Source of the DNA: Pseudomonadota bacterium
GTDB taxonomy: Bacteria > Desulfobacterota > Desulfovibrionia > Desulfovibrionales > Desulfomicrobiaceae
Reading direction: 5' to 3'
Assembly (NCBI GenBank): GCA_023393525.1
Contig: JAEWKZ010000042.1
Coordinates: 1-8,614 of the forward strand
Length of the DNA: 8,614 bases
Both the position numbers and the translations under genes were made by a program. The notes beneath the pieces were generated by a model, which was not told the DNA's origin, did no database searches, and was given only the letters and a program-made list of their open reading frames with translations. This document shows, piece after piece, positions 1 to 5,435 of the stretch. Each line of letters opens with the position of its first letter. Position 1 is the stretch's first letter.

Positions 1-29
1 GCTCACTGCCGGGCCGCGACGCCGCCTTC

Positions 30-320
30 TCAGTCGCTCATGACCCGGCCAAGCCGGGCGAAGGTTTCCTTTGCGTCGGGGCGCAGACGCACGTCATGCA
101 CATCCTGAAGCTTGCGCATCTGCCGGATCATCTGCTCCAGCCGCTCGTCCTCGTTGACCAGAAGCCAGATGCGGCTCTCCTCGCCGCCGTTTTGGGGCAG
201 GCAGAGAATGGCCTCCACATTGAAGGCGCGGCGGGAAAAAAGCCCGCAGACATGGGACATGACTCCTGGGTGGTTGGTGACCAGCAGGTCGAGAACGGTA
301 CGCGTGATGTGGCTATGCAT
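30..320 (-). CDS. ilvN: Acetolactate synthase small (regulatory) subunit, AHAS I type
   Basis: This is the regulatory subunit of acetohydroxyacid synthase. In this family it binds the catalytic subunit, activates it and confers feedback inhibition by valine. The 96-residue product is one short ACT domain (about residues 5-80) with the motif NHPGVMSHVCGLFSRRAFNV at 16-35, then IWLLVN at 51-56 and RLEQMI at 60-65. It closely resembles my memory of the 96-residue E. coli IlvN, and it lacks the second C-terminal domain of the longer IlvH-type subunits. I chose the ATG at 320 over an in-frame GTG at 329 because a GGAGG sits 8 bases before the ATG and overlaps the GTG. The start overlaps the last 8 bases of ilvB, so translational coupling is likely. 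Transcription should come from the ilvB attenuator. The 29 bases left of the stop are too few to identify a next gene. Confidence 0.95.
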   Translation of the reverse strand: MHSHITRTVLDLLVTNHPGVMSHVCGLFSRRAFNVEAILCLPQNGGEESRIWLLVNEDERLEQMIRQMRKLQDVHDVRLRPDAKETFARLGRVMSD

Positions 321-1995
321 GGCATTCACCTCCGAGCATGGTTCTGTTGGCGGCCCCGGGAGGGACCATGGGCCAGACTTTCTCGTCGCGGTCCACCGGG
401 ACGTGGATCAGGGTCGGCCCCCTGTGGGCCAGGGCCTCGGCCAGCACGGCGTCGGGGTCGGCGGCCCCGGACAGATCCCAGGTCTTCCAGCGGAAACCCG
501 AGGCGATGAGCCCGAAATCGACGTTCACGTCGTAGATGGACGAGAAGTAATTGGCCTTGAAGAAAAGCTCCTGCTGCTGATGCACCAGCCCCAGACAGGC
601 GTTGTTCATGAGGATCACGGTCACATCCACACCCTGCTCGGCGGCGGTGGCCATCTCCTGGATGTTCATGAGCAGGCTGCCGTCGCCGCTCACGCAGACA
701 ACCTTGCGCTCCGGAGCGGCCAGGGCCGCCCCGATGGCCGTGGGCAGGCCGAACCCCATGGTGCCGAGTCCGCCGGACGTCAGCCAGCCGGTGCCGGGCG
801 TGAACGGGTAGCTCTGGGCCGTCCACATCTGATGCTTGCCCACGTCCGTGACCACTATGGCCCCCTCCCCTGCCAGCTCGCCCACCCTGCGGATGAGTTC
901 CTGCGGGGACGCGTGCCCGCCCTGCTCCGGAATCCGCGAAGGAAAGGCCTGCTTCAGGGCTTCGATATACCCCAGCCATTCCCGGCGCTCGACCCCGGCG
1001 ACCTTGGGCAGCAGGGCCCGGACCACCTCGCGCACGTCGCCCAGGATGGCCAGGGAGGCGGGACGGAGCTTGTCCAGCTCGCTGTGGTCGATGTCGATGT
1101 GGATGACCTTGGCCTGGGGGCAGAACTCCTGCACCTTGCCCGTGGCGCGGTCGTCGAAGCGCACGCCGGCGGCCAAGATCAGGTCGCAGGCCTCCATGGC
1201 CATGTTGGTGTGGCGCTGGGCATGCATGCCGAGCATGCCCATGCACAGGGAGTGGTCATGCGGCATGACGGTCAGCCCCATGAGGGTCGAGGTCACGGGC
1301 ATGGACATGCGCTCGGCCAGCGCCTGCATTTCCTGTCCCGCCCCCGAGGCCACCACCCCGCCTCCGACCCAAAGGATCGGACGCCGGGCGGCGTTGAGCA
1401 TCTCCACGGCGGTGTCCAGGTCTGCGTCGAAATAGGCGGGCACGGGCTCGCGTTCGCCGATCTCTGGCCAGTCCGCAAAATAAACCATTTCCAGCTGCAC
1501 GTCGCGGGGAATGTCGATGAGCACCGGCCCGGGACGACCGCTTGTGGCGATGGAAAAAGCCTCGGGAATGATGCGCAGCAGGTCGCGGGCCTGGCGCACC
1601 AGGAAATTGTGCTTGGTGATGGGAATGCTCATCCCGTAGGTGTCCACTTCTTGAAAGGCGTCGGTGCCGATCATGGCCCTGGGGACCTGGCCGGTGATGC
1701 AGATGACGGGGACGGAATCGAGCTTGGCGTCGGCGATGGCGGTCAGGATGTTGGTCGCGCCGGGCCCGGAGGTGGCGAAACAGACGGCAGGCCGGCCCGT
1801 GACCCGGGCCATGCCCTGGGCCAGAAAGCCCGCGCCCTGCTCATGGCGGGTCAGGACGTGACGGATGCGGGCGCTGCGGGACAGGGCGTCGTAGAGGGGG
1901 AGGTTCGCGCCGCCGGGGATGCCCGCGATGCTGCGGATGCCCTGGCGTTCCAGAAGGCCGATGGTCAGTTGCGCGCCGGTCATGGAAAACATCAT
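313..1995 (-). CDS. ilvB: Acetolactate synthase large (catalytic) subunit, AHAS I type
   Basis: This ThDP- and FAD-dependent enzyme condenses two pyruvates to 2-acetolactate, or pyruvate with 2-ketobutyrate to acetohydroxybutyrate, the first shared step of Val/Leu/Ile synthesis. The 560-residue product is full length. It shows the catalytic Glu52 in RHEQGAGF, the FAD/central domain (about 195-330), and the ThDP/Mg motif from GDG at 437-439 to NN at 464-465. The segments QMWTAQSYP, LTSGGLGTMGFGLP and the tail VYPMVPPGAAN-like KVWPMVPPGAAN match isozyme I as I remember it. The active-site segment LGLVHQQQ (468-475) has Gln474 where AHAS II has its specificity Trp, so weak preference for 2-ketobutyrate is expected. 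Three starts are possible (1995, 1992, 1983). AGGAG lies 3 bases before the first and 6 before the second, so 1992 is equally plausible. The operon is controlled by the leader at 2043-2183. Confidence 0.96.
   Translation of the reverse strand: MMFSMTGAQLTIGLLERQGIRSIAGIPGGANLPLYDALSRSARIRHVLTRHEQGAGFLAQGMARVTGRPAVCFATSGPGATNILTAIADAKLDSVPVICITGQVPRAMIGTDAFQEVDTYGMSIPITKHNFLVRQARDLLRIIPEAFSIATSGRPGPVLIDIPRDVQLEMVYFADWPEIGEREPVPAYFDADLDTAVEMLNAARRPILWVGGGVVASGAGQEMQALAERMSMPVTSTLMGLTVMPHDHSLCMGMLGMHAQRHTNMAMEACDLILAAGVRFDDRATGKVQEFCPQAKVIHIDIDHSELDKLRPASLAILGDVREVVRALLPKVAGVERREWLGYIEALKQAFPSRIPEQGGHASPQELIRRVGELAGEGAIVVTDVGKHQMWTAQSYPFTPGTGWLTSGGLGTMGFGLPTAIGAALAAPERKVVCVSGDGSLLMNIQEMATAAEQGVDVTVILMNNACLGLVHQQQELFFKANYFSSIYDVNVDFGLIASGFRWKTWDLSGAADPDAVLAEALAHRGPTLIHVPVDRDEKVWPMVPPGAANRTMLGGECHA
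329..333 (-). promoter_or_regulatory. Ribosome binding site deciding the ilvN start
   Basis: GGAGG on the minus strand lies 8 bases before the ATG at 320, inside the last codons of ilvB. It overlaps the alternative GTG at 329, so it can serve only the ATG. Confidence 0.75.
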
Positions 1996-2007
1996 GCACT
2001 CCTTTTG

Positions 2008-2043
2008 TCAGCTCTTCTGTAATCCGGCGGAGGGGTGAGCTGA
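2008..2043 (-). other. Inverted repeat in the ilvB 5' UTR next to the ribosome binding site
   Basis: The RNA of the minus strand can form a 7-bp stem (TCAGCTC with GAGCTGA, arms 2043-2037 and 2014-2008) around a 22-base loop. It sits between the terminator U-run and the ilvB AAAGGAG. The loop contains CCCCTCCGCCGG (2035-2024), which repeats most of the 5' arm of the terminator and could pair with the terminator's 3' arm. Whether this matters is unknown. Confidence 0.35.
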
Positions 2044-2081
2044 AAAAGGAAAACCCCCGCCGGCGCCTGCGCCGGCGGGGG
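2043..2081 (-). terminator. ilvB attenuator: intrinsic terminator between leader peptide and ilvB
   Basis: On the minus strand CCCCCGCCGGCGC (2081-2069) is followed by AG and the exact complement GCGCCGGCGGGGG (2066-2054). This gives a 12-13 bp all-G/C stem with a minimal loop, then TTTTCCTTTTT (2053-2043). It points toward ilvB and lies 31 bases after the leader-peptide stop and about 48 bases before the ilvB start, which is the position of an attenuator. The plus strand has no T-run after the stem, so it acts in one direction only. Candidate antiterminator pairing with 2109-2121 would break the upper stem. Confidence 0.92.
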
Positions 2082-2108
2082 AGTAAACTTCGTCCGTATC
2101 CCGTTACA

Positions 2109-2121
2109 GCGTCAGGCGTCC
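2109..2121 (-). promoter_or_regulatory. Candidate antiterminator segment of the ilvB leader
   Basis: GGACGCCTGACGC on the minus strand covers the last codons and stop of the leader peptide. If two single A bulges are allowed it is complementary over 11 bp to GCGCAGGCGCC at 2072-2062, the apex of the terminator stem. A ribosome at the leader stop would mask it, letting the terminator form. A ribosome held at the upstream valine codons (codons 12-17) would leave it free. A second possible pairing, TCGT-AG-CCGTA (2149-2139) with TACGGACGA (2098-2090), could act as a competing early hairpin. These pairings were found by eye and are not energy-ranked. Confidence 0.55.
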
Positions 2122-2183
2122 ATGACTACGCATACTACTACGGCTACGACTAGGCTTGCGGAGACGTTCGTGATGCGGTTCAT
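2112..2183 (-). CDS. ilvB leader peptide, valine-rich (IvbL-like)
   Basis: A 23-codon ORF reads MNRITNVSASLVVAVVVCVV, then Met-Asp-Ala and TGA. Eight of 23 residues are valine (7, 12, 13, 15, 16, 17, 19, 20), with one Leu (CTA) and one Ile. Five of the valine codons are GTA and the Leu codon is CTA, both unusual in such GC-rich DNA, which would make translation sensitive to charged tRNA-Val supply. AGAGGA (2195-2190) lies 6 bases before the ATG. Promoter upstream and strong terminator downstream complete the arrangement known for E. coli ivbL, the leader of ilvBN. The peptide is presumably only a sensor with no function of its own. An E. coli-like name is fitting, but homology of so short a peptide cannot be shown. 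Confidence 0.88.
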   Translation of the reverse strand: MNRITNVSASLVVAVVVCVVMDA

Positions 2184-2226
2184 GGGGCGTCCTCTGGGGA
2201 TATACGGTAATCGAGAATCGAGCCCT

Positions 2227-2255
2227 TTTTTAGGGCGTTCAAAAAAAGCTGTCAA
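2227..2255 (-). promoter_or_regulatory. Promoter of the ilvBN operon (sigma70 type)
   Basis: The minus strand carries TTGACA (2255-2250), a 17-base spacer with a seven-T run, and TAAAAA (2232-2227). The -35 box is perfect, the -10 box matches 4 of 6, and the spacing is optimal. Transcription would begin near 2220, leaving about 37 bases before the leader-peptide ATG and roughly 178 bases to the terminator end. The -10 region lies within a small inverted repeat, GCCCT-AAAAA-AGGGC (2236-2222 approximately). Confidence 0.72.
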
Positions 2256-2268
2256 GCGCGCGCTTGAC
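2251..2268. promoter_or_regulatory. 18-bp perfect palindrome overlapping the ilvB -35 box, possible operator
   Basis: GTCAAGCGCGCGCTTGAC is identical to its reverse complement. Five bases of it form the ilvB -35 element, so a dimeric regulator bound here would compete with RNA polymerase. A further CAAGCGC lies at 2271-2277, repeating the left part 18 bases downstream. There is no T-run, and the position argues against a terminator. No regulator gene is in the window and I do not recognise the site as a known consensus. Confidence 0.5.
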
Positions 2269-2422
2269 CACAAGCGCTCCGACAGGACAGAAAAGAACCC
2301 TCGGCCGGGCCATGGCGCCTCGAAACGACAGGAAGCCTTGATTCAGAATTGTTTTACGGGCATGGTCTTCCTGCGGCTGACAGACTCATCGTATTGAACT
2401 TCAACCACTCACAGGAGGGCTC

Positions 2423-2971
2423 ATGCCCACATCGGAATACACGCTTTTCAGCGGCGGCGCCCAGGGTACGGAAGCGGAATTCGGCCGTCTGGCCGAACAA
2501 TACGGCATCCAGGAAGTGACCTACACCTTCGAGGGACACAAGATCGAACGTTCCAGGGGGCTGCGCGTGCTGACTCCCGAAGAGCTGATGCGCAAGGATG
2601 TCAGCCTGAGCTATGTCTCCAAGCTCTTGAACCGCACCTTCACCAACGCGCCGCTGATGCGCAGCATCCTGCAGACCGTCATGTACCAGATCGAGTCCGG
2701 CTACGAGATATTCGTCATCGGCACCATCATGGAGGACGGCACGGTCAAGGGCGGCACGGGCTGGGGCACGGAATTCGCCAAGATCTGCAACAAGCCCCTG
2801 TACGCCTTCGGACAGGTCCGCAACTCCTGGCACAAATGGACCGGAGAAATCTGGGAACGCTGCGAGACCCCGACCATCACCAGCAAGCATTTCTGCGGCA
2901 CAGGCACCCGCTTCCTGGAGGACAACGGTCGCCAGGCCATCGCAGATCTCTTCGCCAAGTCGTTCAAATAA
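2423..2971 (+). CDS. Uncharacterised protein with SLOG/YpsA-like nucleotide-binding motifs
   Basis: I do not recognise a named gene. The 182-residue product has no signal peptide or membrane segment, so it should be cytoplasmic. It starts with a beta-strand and FSGGAQGTE (9-17), resembling the SGGxxGxD/E opening of the YpsA/molybdenum-carrier-like SLOG families. Later come GGTGWGTEFA (110-119) and KPLYAF (124-129), resembling the second SLOG motif with its following 'kP-ly-f' strand, and then GTGTRFLEDNGR (159-170). SLOG proteins are Rossmann-like and bind nucleotides or nucleotide-derived ligands; a ligand here is not predictable. Start is supported by AGGAGG just upstream of the ATG. It is transcribed alone, divergently from ilvBN, and ends at its own terminator. 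SLOG assignment is motif-based and moderate; that the gene is real is far surer. Confidence 0.85.
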   Translation: MPTSEYTLFSGGAQGTEAEFGRLAEQYGIQEVTYTFEGHKIERSRGLRVLTPEELMRKDVSLSYVSKLLNRTFTNAPLMRSILQTVMYQIESGYEIFVIGTIMEDGTVKGGTGWGTEFAKICNKPLYAFGQVRNSWHKWTGEIWERCETPTITSKHFCGTGTRFLEDNGRQAIADLFAKSFK

Positions 2972-2988
2972 CACGCTTCCGGCTTTCC

Positions 2989-3030
2989 ATAGGTCCTATC
3001 GGTCCCGCAAGACCCGTAGGACCTATTTTT
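2989..3030 (+). terminator. Intrinsic terminator of the SLOG-like gene, shared stem with the convergent gene
   Basis: ATAGGTCCTA (2989-2998) pairs perfectly with TAGGACCTAT (3017-3026). Inside the loop GGTC and GACC add a 4-bp stem around CCGCAA. A five-T run (3026-3030) follows, so it terminates plus-strand transcription 17 bases after the stop codon. The stem also contains the TAG stop (3023-3025) of the convergent minus-strand gene, but that direction has no T-run after the stem. Confidence 0.85.
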
Positions 3031-4564
3031 CGAGCCGCCGTTCCACCGCCCGCGCCACGGCCACCCCGTCCATGGCCGCCGACACGATGCCGCCCGCGTA
3101 CCCGGCCCCCTCGCCGCACGGAAAAAGACCGCCCACCTGCGGGTGCATGAGCGTCTCGCTATCCCTCGGGATACGCACCGGCGAACTTGTGCGCGACTCC
3201 ACGGCCAGCATGGTCGCCTCGGCGCTGTCGAATCCCTTGTGCTTTTTCCCCAGCAGAGCAAGCCCCTCGCGCAGGGCGCGCGTCACGAAATCCGGCAGCA
3301 GCTCGTGCACGGGCGCGGCGTAGACGCCGGGAATATACGAGGTCGCGCCCAGGCTCGACGAAATCCGGCCCCGCAGGAAATCCTGGGCCTTCTGGGCCGG
3401 AGCCTTCTGCGTCCTGCCGTCTCCGGCGTCAAACATGGTCCGCTCGACCTCGGCCTGAAAGCGCAGCAGGGCCAGGGCGTCGTCGCCGGGCACATCCGCC
3501 GGGCGGACCTCCGCCACCAGGCCGGCATTGGCGAAGGGGGCGTTGCGGCTTGCCAGGCTCATGCCGTTCAAGACCAGTTCGCCCGGCGCGGTGGAGGCCG
3601 GCACCACGAATCCGCCGGGACACATGCAAAAAGAGAATACGCCCCGCTGGGCCGTCTGGCAGGCCACGCGGTAGCTGGCCGCCGGCAGGGCCGGGTGGCG
3701 CGGGCTGTGATGGTAGAACATGCGGTCGACCAAAGCCTGCGGGTGCTCGATGCGCACGCCCAGGGCGAAAGGCTTGGCCTCGACGAGCACGCTTCGGCGC
3801 AGCAGAAGGTCATAGATGTCGCGGGACGAATGCCCTGTGGCCAGAACCACGGCGTCGCCCGACACGGTCTCCCCGCCGGCCAGACGCACCCCGCGCGCCC
3901 CGCCCGAATCGAACACCAGATCCGTCACATGGGCCTCGAAATGGATTTCGCCGCCCGCGCCGAGAATGGACTCGCGCATGCCCCGCACCAGGCGCGGCAA
4001 CATGTTGGAGCCCAGATGGGGGTGCGCGTCCACGCCGATGTCCGGAGACGCCCCGTGGGCCACGAACAGATCGAGGATGCGGTCGACGTCGCCTCGCTTC
4101 GTGGAACGGGTGTAGAGCTTGCCGTCGGAATAGGTCCCCGCTCCGCCCTCGCCGAAACAATAGTTGGAGTGCGGGTCGATGAGCCCCTGGGAGTAGATCT
4201 TCTTGATGTCCTTGAGCCGGGAGCGCACGTCGCGGCCCCTTTCGAGCAGCACGGGCTTGATCCCCGCCTCGAGCAGGGTCAGGGCCGCGAAATAGCCGCC
4301 CGGTCCCGCCCCGACCACGATCACGCGCCTGTCTCCCAAAGTCTTCGGGGTGAACGCCGCCAAAGCCCGATCCGAGCCGCCCACGGCCACGCGCAGCTGA
4401 AACCTGGGCATCTTGGCCCTGGCGTCGATGGAACGGCGCACCACCCGCACCCGGATGTCGCCGTCGTCGTCCAGACCCGCCTTGGCCAGGGCCTGGGCCC
4501 GCACATATCCGGCGTCATCGTGCTTGTCCGGCTCCACCACGAGATCGAGATGCACGCGTTCCAT
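3023..4564 (-). CDS. FAD-dependent oxidoreductase/dehydrogenase, COG2509 type
   Basis: The product (513 residues from the ATG at 4564) is a cytoplasmic flavoprotein of unknown substrate. A small alpha/beta N-terminal domain (about 1-65) carries RRSIDAR (43-49), typical of COG2509 proteins. Then follow the FAD-binding VVGAGPGGYFAALTLLEAG (83-101) with Glu108 at the end of the second strand, the family motif FGEGGAGTYSDGKL (137-150), an ATGHS segment, and the C-terminal FAD motif CGEGAGYAGGIVSAAMDG. It resembles enzymes annotated only as 'uncharacterised FAD-dependent dehydrogenase'. The ATG at 4564 agrees with where such proteins usually begin but has a weak ribosome site. A TTG at 4591 has GAGGAG 5 bases upstream and overlaps the TGA of the preceding HAD gene by 4 bases, giving 522 residues. 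An ATG further up (4783) would run deep into the HAD gene and is unlikely. It is probably cotranscribed with the HAD gene. Confidence 0.88.
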   Translation of the reverse strand: MERVHLDLVVEPDKHDDAGYVRAQALAKAGLDDDGDIRVRVVRRSIDARAKMPRFQLRVAVGGSDRALAAFTPKTLGDRRVIVVGAGPGGYFAALTLLEAGIKPVLLERGRDVRSRLKDIKKIYSQGLIDPHSNYCFGEGGAGTYSDGKLYTRSTKRGDVDRILDLFVAHGASPDIGVDAHPHLGSNMLPRLVRGMRESILGAGGEIHFEAHVTDLVFDSGGARGVRLAGGETVSGDAVVLATGHSSRDIYDLLLRRSVLVEAKPFALGVRIEHPQALVDRMFYHHSPRHPALPAASYRVACQTAQRGVFSFCMCPGGFVVPASTAPGELVLNGMSLASRNAPFANAGLVAEVRPADVPGDDALALLRFQAEVERTMFDAGDGRTQKAPAQKAQDFLRGRISSSLGATSYIPGVYAAPVHELLPDFVTRALREGLALLGKKHKGFDSAEATMLAVESRTSSPVRIPRDSETLMHPQVGGLFPCGEGAGYAGGIVSAAMDGVAVARAVERRLEK

Positions 4565-4587
4565 GGGATTTCTTGCTATGGAATTCT

Positions 4588-5253
4588 TCAAAACCACTCC
4601 TCGCGCTTGTCCAGGGCGTGAACCAGGGAAGGGTAGATATGCGCCGCGCCCTTCAGCACATGGGCTTCCGGCGCGACCAGTTCGGGAATCATGATGGCGC
4701 TGGCGCCGGAGGCGATGGCCGCCCGCATGCCCGGATTGGAGTCCTCGAAAATTACGCAATCCCCAGGCTCGACCCCGAGACAAAGACAGGATTTCAGATA
4801 AATGTCCGGGTCCGGCTTGGGGCGATCGACCTGCTCGATGGTCATGATGGACGCGAACCTGAAAAGCTCCGGAAAATTCTGTCGATGGCGCTCCACGGCC
4901 TCGCGCGACGAGGACGTGGCCAGGGCCATGGGCACGTCCGCGTCTTCAAGCCAGTCCACAAGCTCAAGAGCCCCGGCCTTGGGCGGAATGCCCCCGGCCA
5001 GATGTTGCTCGAGCCGCGTCGCTTTCCAGGTACGCCGGAACTCTTCGAGGGGGAAATTTTCAAACCACTGCACGAGCTTTTCCTCGCACAGGACATTGGG
5101 AACCCCGACCAGATGCCTGTACAGGTCGTCGGTCAAATCAAAACCCAGCCTGGCGGTCTCGTCTTGCCAGATCCGCTTCAGCGTGACCTCCGAATCGATG
5201 AGCAGTCCGTCCATGTCGAAAAGGACGGCCGCCGGTCGTTGCGCTTTCTTCAT
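4588..5253 (-). CDS. HAD superfamily phosphatase, beta-phosphoglucomutase/HxpB-like (subfamily IA)
   Basis: This is a Mg-dependent phosphohydrolase or phosphomutase of the haloacid dehalogenase fold, 221 residues, cytoplasmic. Motif I is FDMDG (12-16) with nucleophile Asp13 and acid/base Asp15. A helical cap follows (about 18-85). Motif II is Thr113 in LATSSS, motif III is Lys146 in RPKPDPD, and motif IV is Glu170-Asp171 in VIFEDSNPG. LLIDSE after motif I and the 'SxxGxxAA' region match sugar-phosphate phosphatases such as HxpB/YniC and beta-phosphoglucomutases, but the substrate cannot be told. The ATG at 5253 puts motif I at the usual distance from the N-terminus. The frame stays open up to an ATG at 5340, but the extra residues are not HAD-like. 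No good Shine-Dalgarno is visible before 5253. The gene is followed by the FAD enzyme gene, 23 bases on or overlapping by 4. Confidence 0.9.
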   Translation of the reverse strand: MKKAQRPAAVLFDMDGLLIDSEVTLKRIWQDETARLGFDLTDDLYRHLVGVPNVLCEEKLVQWFENFPLEEFRRTWKATRLEQHLAGGIPPKAGALELVDWLEDADVPMALATSSSREAVERHRQNFPELFRFASIMTIEQVDRPKPDPDIYLKSCLCLGVEPGDCVIFEDSNPGMRAAIASGASAIMIPELVAPEAHVLKGAAHIYPSLVHALDKREEWF

Positions 5254-5435
5254 GGGGTTGGAGCTAAGCGTGAATGCAAGAAGAGGCAAGGGGGAAATTG
5301 GCCCGCAATCCGTGCGTGGCTTTACAGCGCAGTGCGCCATGGGTAATCGTTTGTGACTCCCAACGAGATGCCCTGGCCTCCGGGCCTTCCTTGGACAGGG
5401 ATCGACACCCCCTCACTCACATCGCGAGCGCACCC
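5254..5435. other. Divergent intergenic region between HAD and potassium channel genes
   Basis: This should hold the promoters of both flanking genes. I find no convincing promoter on either strand. The only near match is plus-strand TTTACA at 5320 with an 18-base gap to a poor TAATCG. A short inverted repeat GCGCA-G-TGCGC lies at 5326-5336. Confidence 0.4.

Larger units (their letters stand above)
1996..2422. other. Divergent control region between ilvB and the SLOG-like gene
   Basis: This 427-base non-coding interval is largely explained by minus-strand control elements of ilvBN: promoter, leader peptide, antiterminator, terminator and a 5' UTR stem. They are listed separately. The part from 2269 to 2422 must hold the promoter of the plus-strand gene at 2423, but I could not find a convincing -10/-35 or -24/-12 pair there. 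The palindrome at 2251-2268 gives a TTGAC on the plus strand too, but only poor -10 matches follow it at proper spacing. Confidence 0.7.

Noticed and set aside
1..29. Start of another operon gene such as ilvC left of ilvN
   Set aside because: Only 29 bases are available, with no clear ribosome site and start.
112..2022. 636-codon open frame on the plus strand opposite ilvB
   Set aside because: Composition is His/Gly/Arg-rich and low in family-like motifs. It is antisense to a certain ilvB gene and is an artefact of GC-rich codon use.
2122..2160. Short TAC/TACTAC repeats on the plus strand as a microsatellite
   Set aside because: They are explained by consecutive GTA codons of the leader peptide on the other strand.
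2122..2397. Plus-strand 91-codon frame starting with a Thr-rich MTTHTTTATT stretch
   Set aside because: The Thr repeat is the reverse complement of the valine codons of the ilvB leader peptide; the frame crosses the promoter and has no good ribosome site.
2353..2422. Possible sigma54 or sigma70 promoter directly before the SLOG-like gene
   Set aside because: No GG-N10-GC pair and no -35/-10 pair with acceptable match and spacing was found.
3143..4621. 492-codon open frame on the plus strand opposite the FAD enzyme gene
   Set aside because: It is a shadow frame of a clear flavoprotein and shows no recognisable domain or ribosome site.
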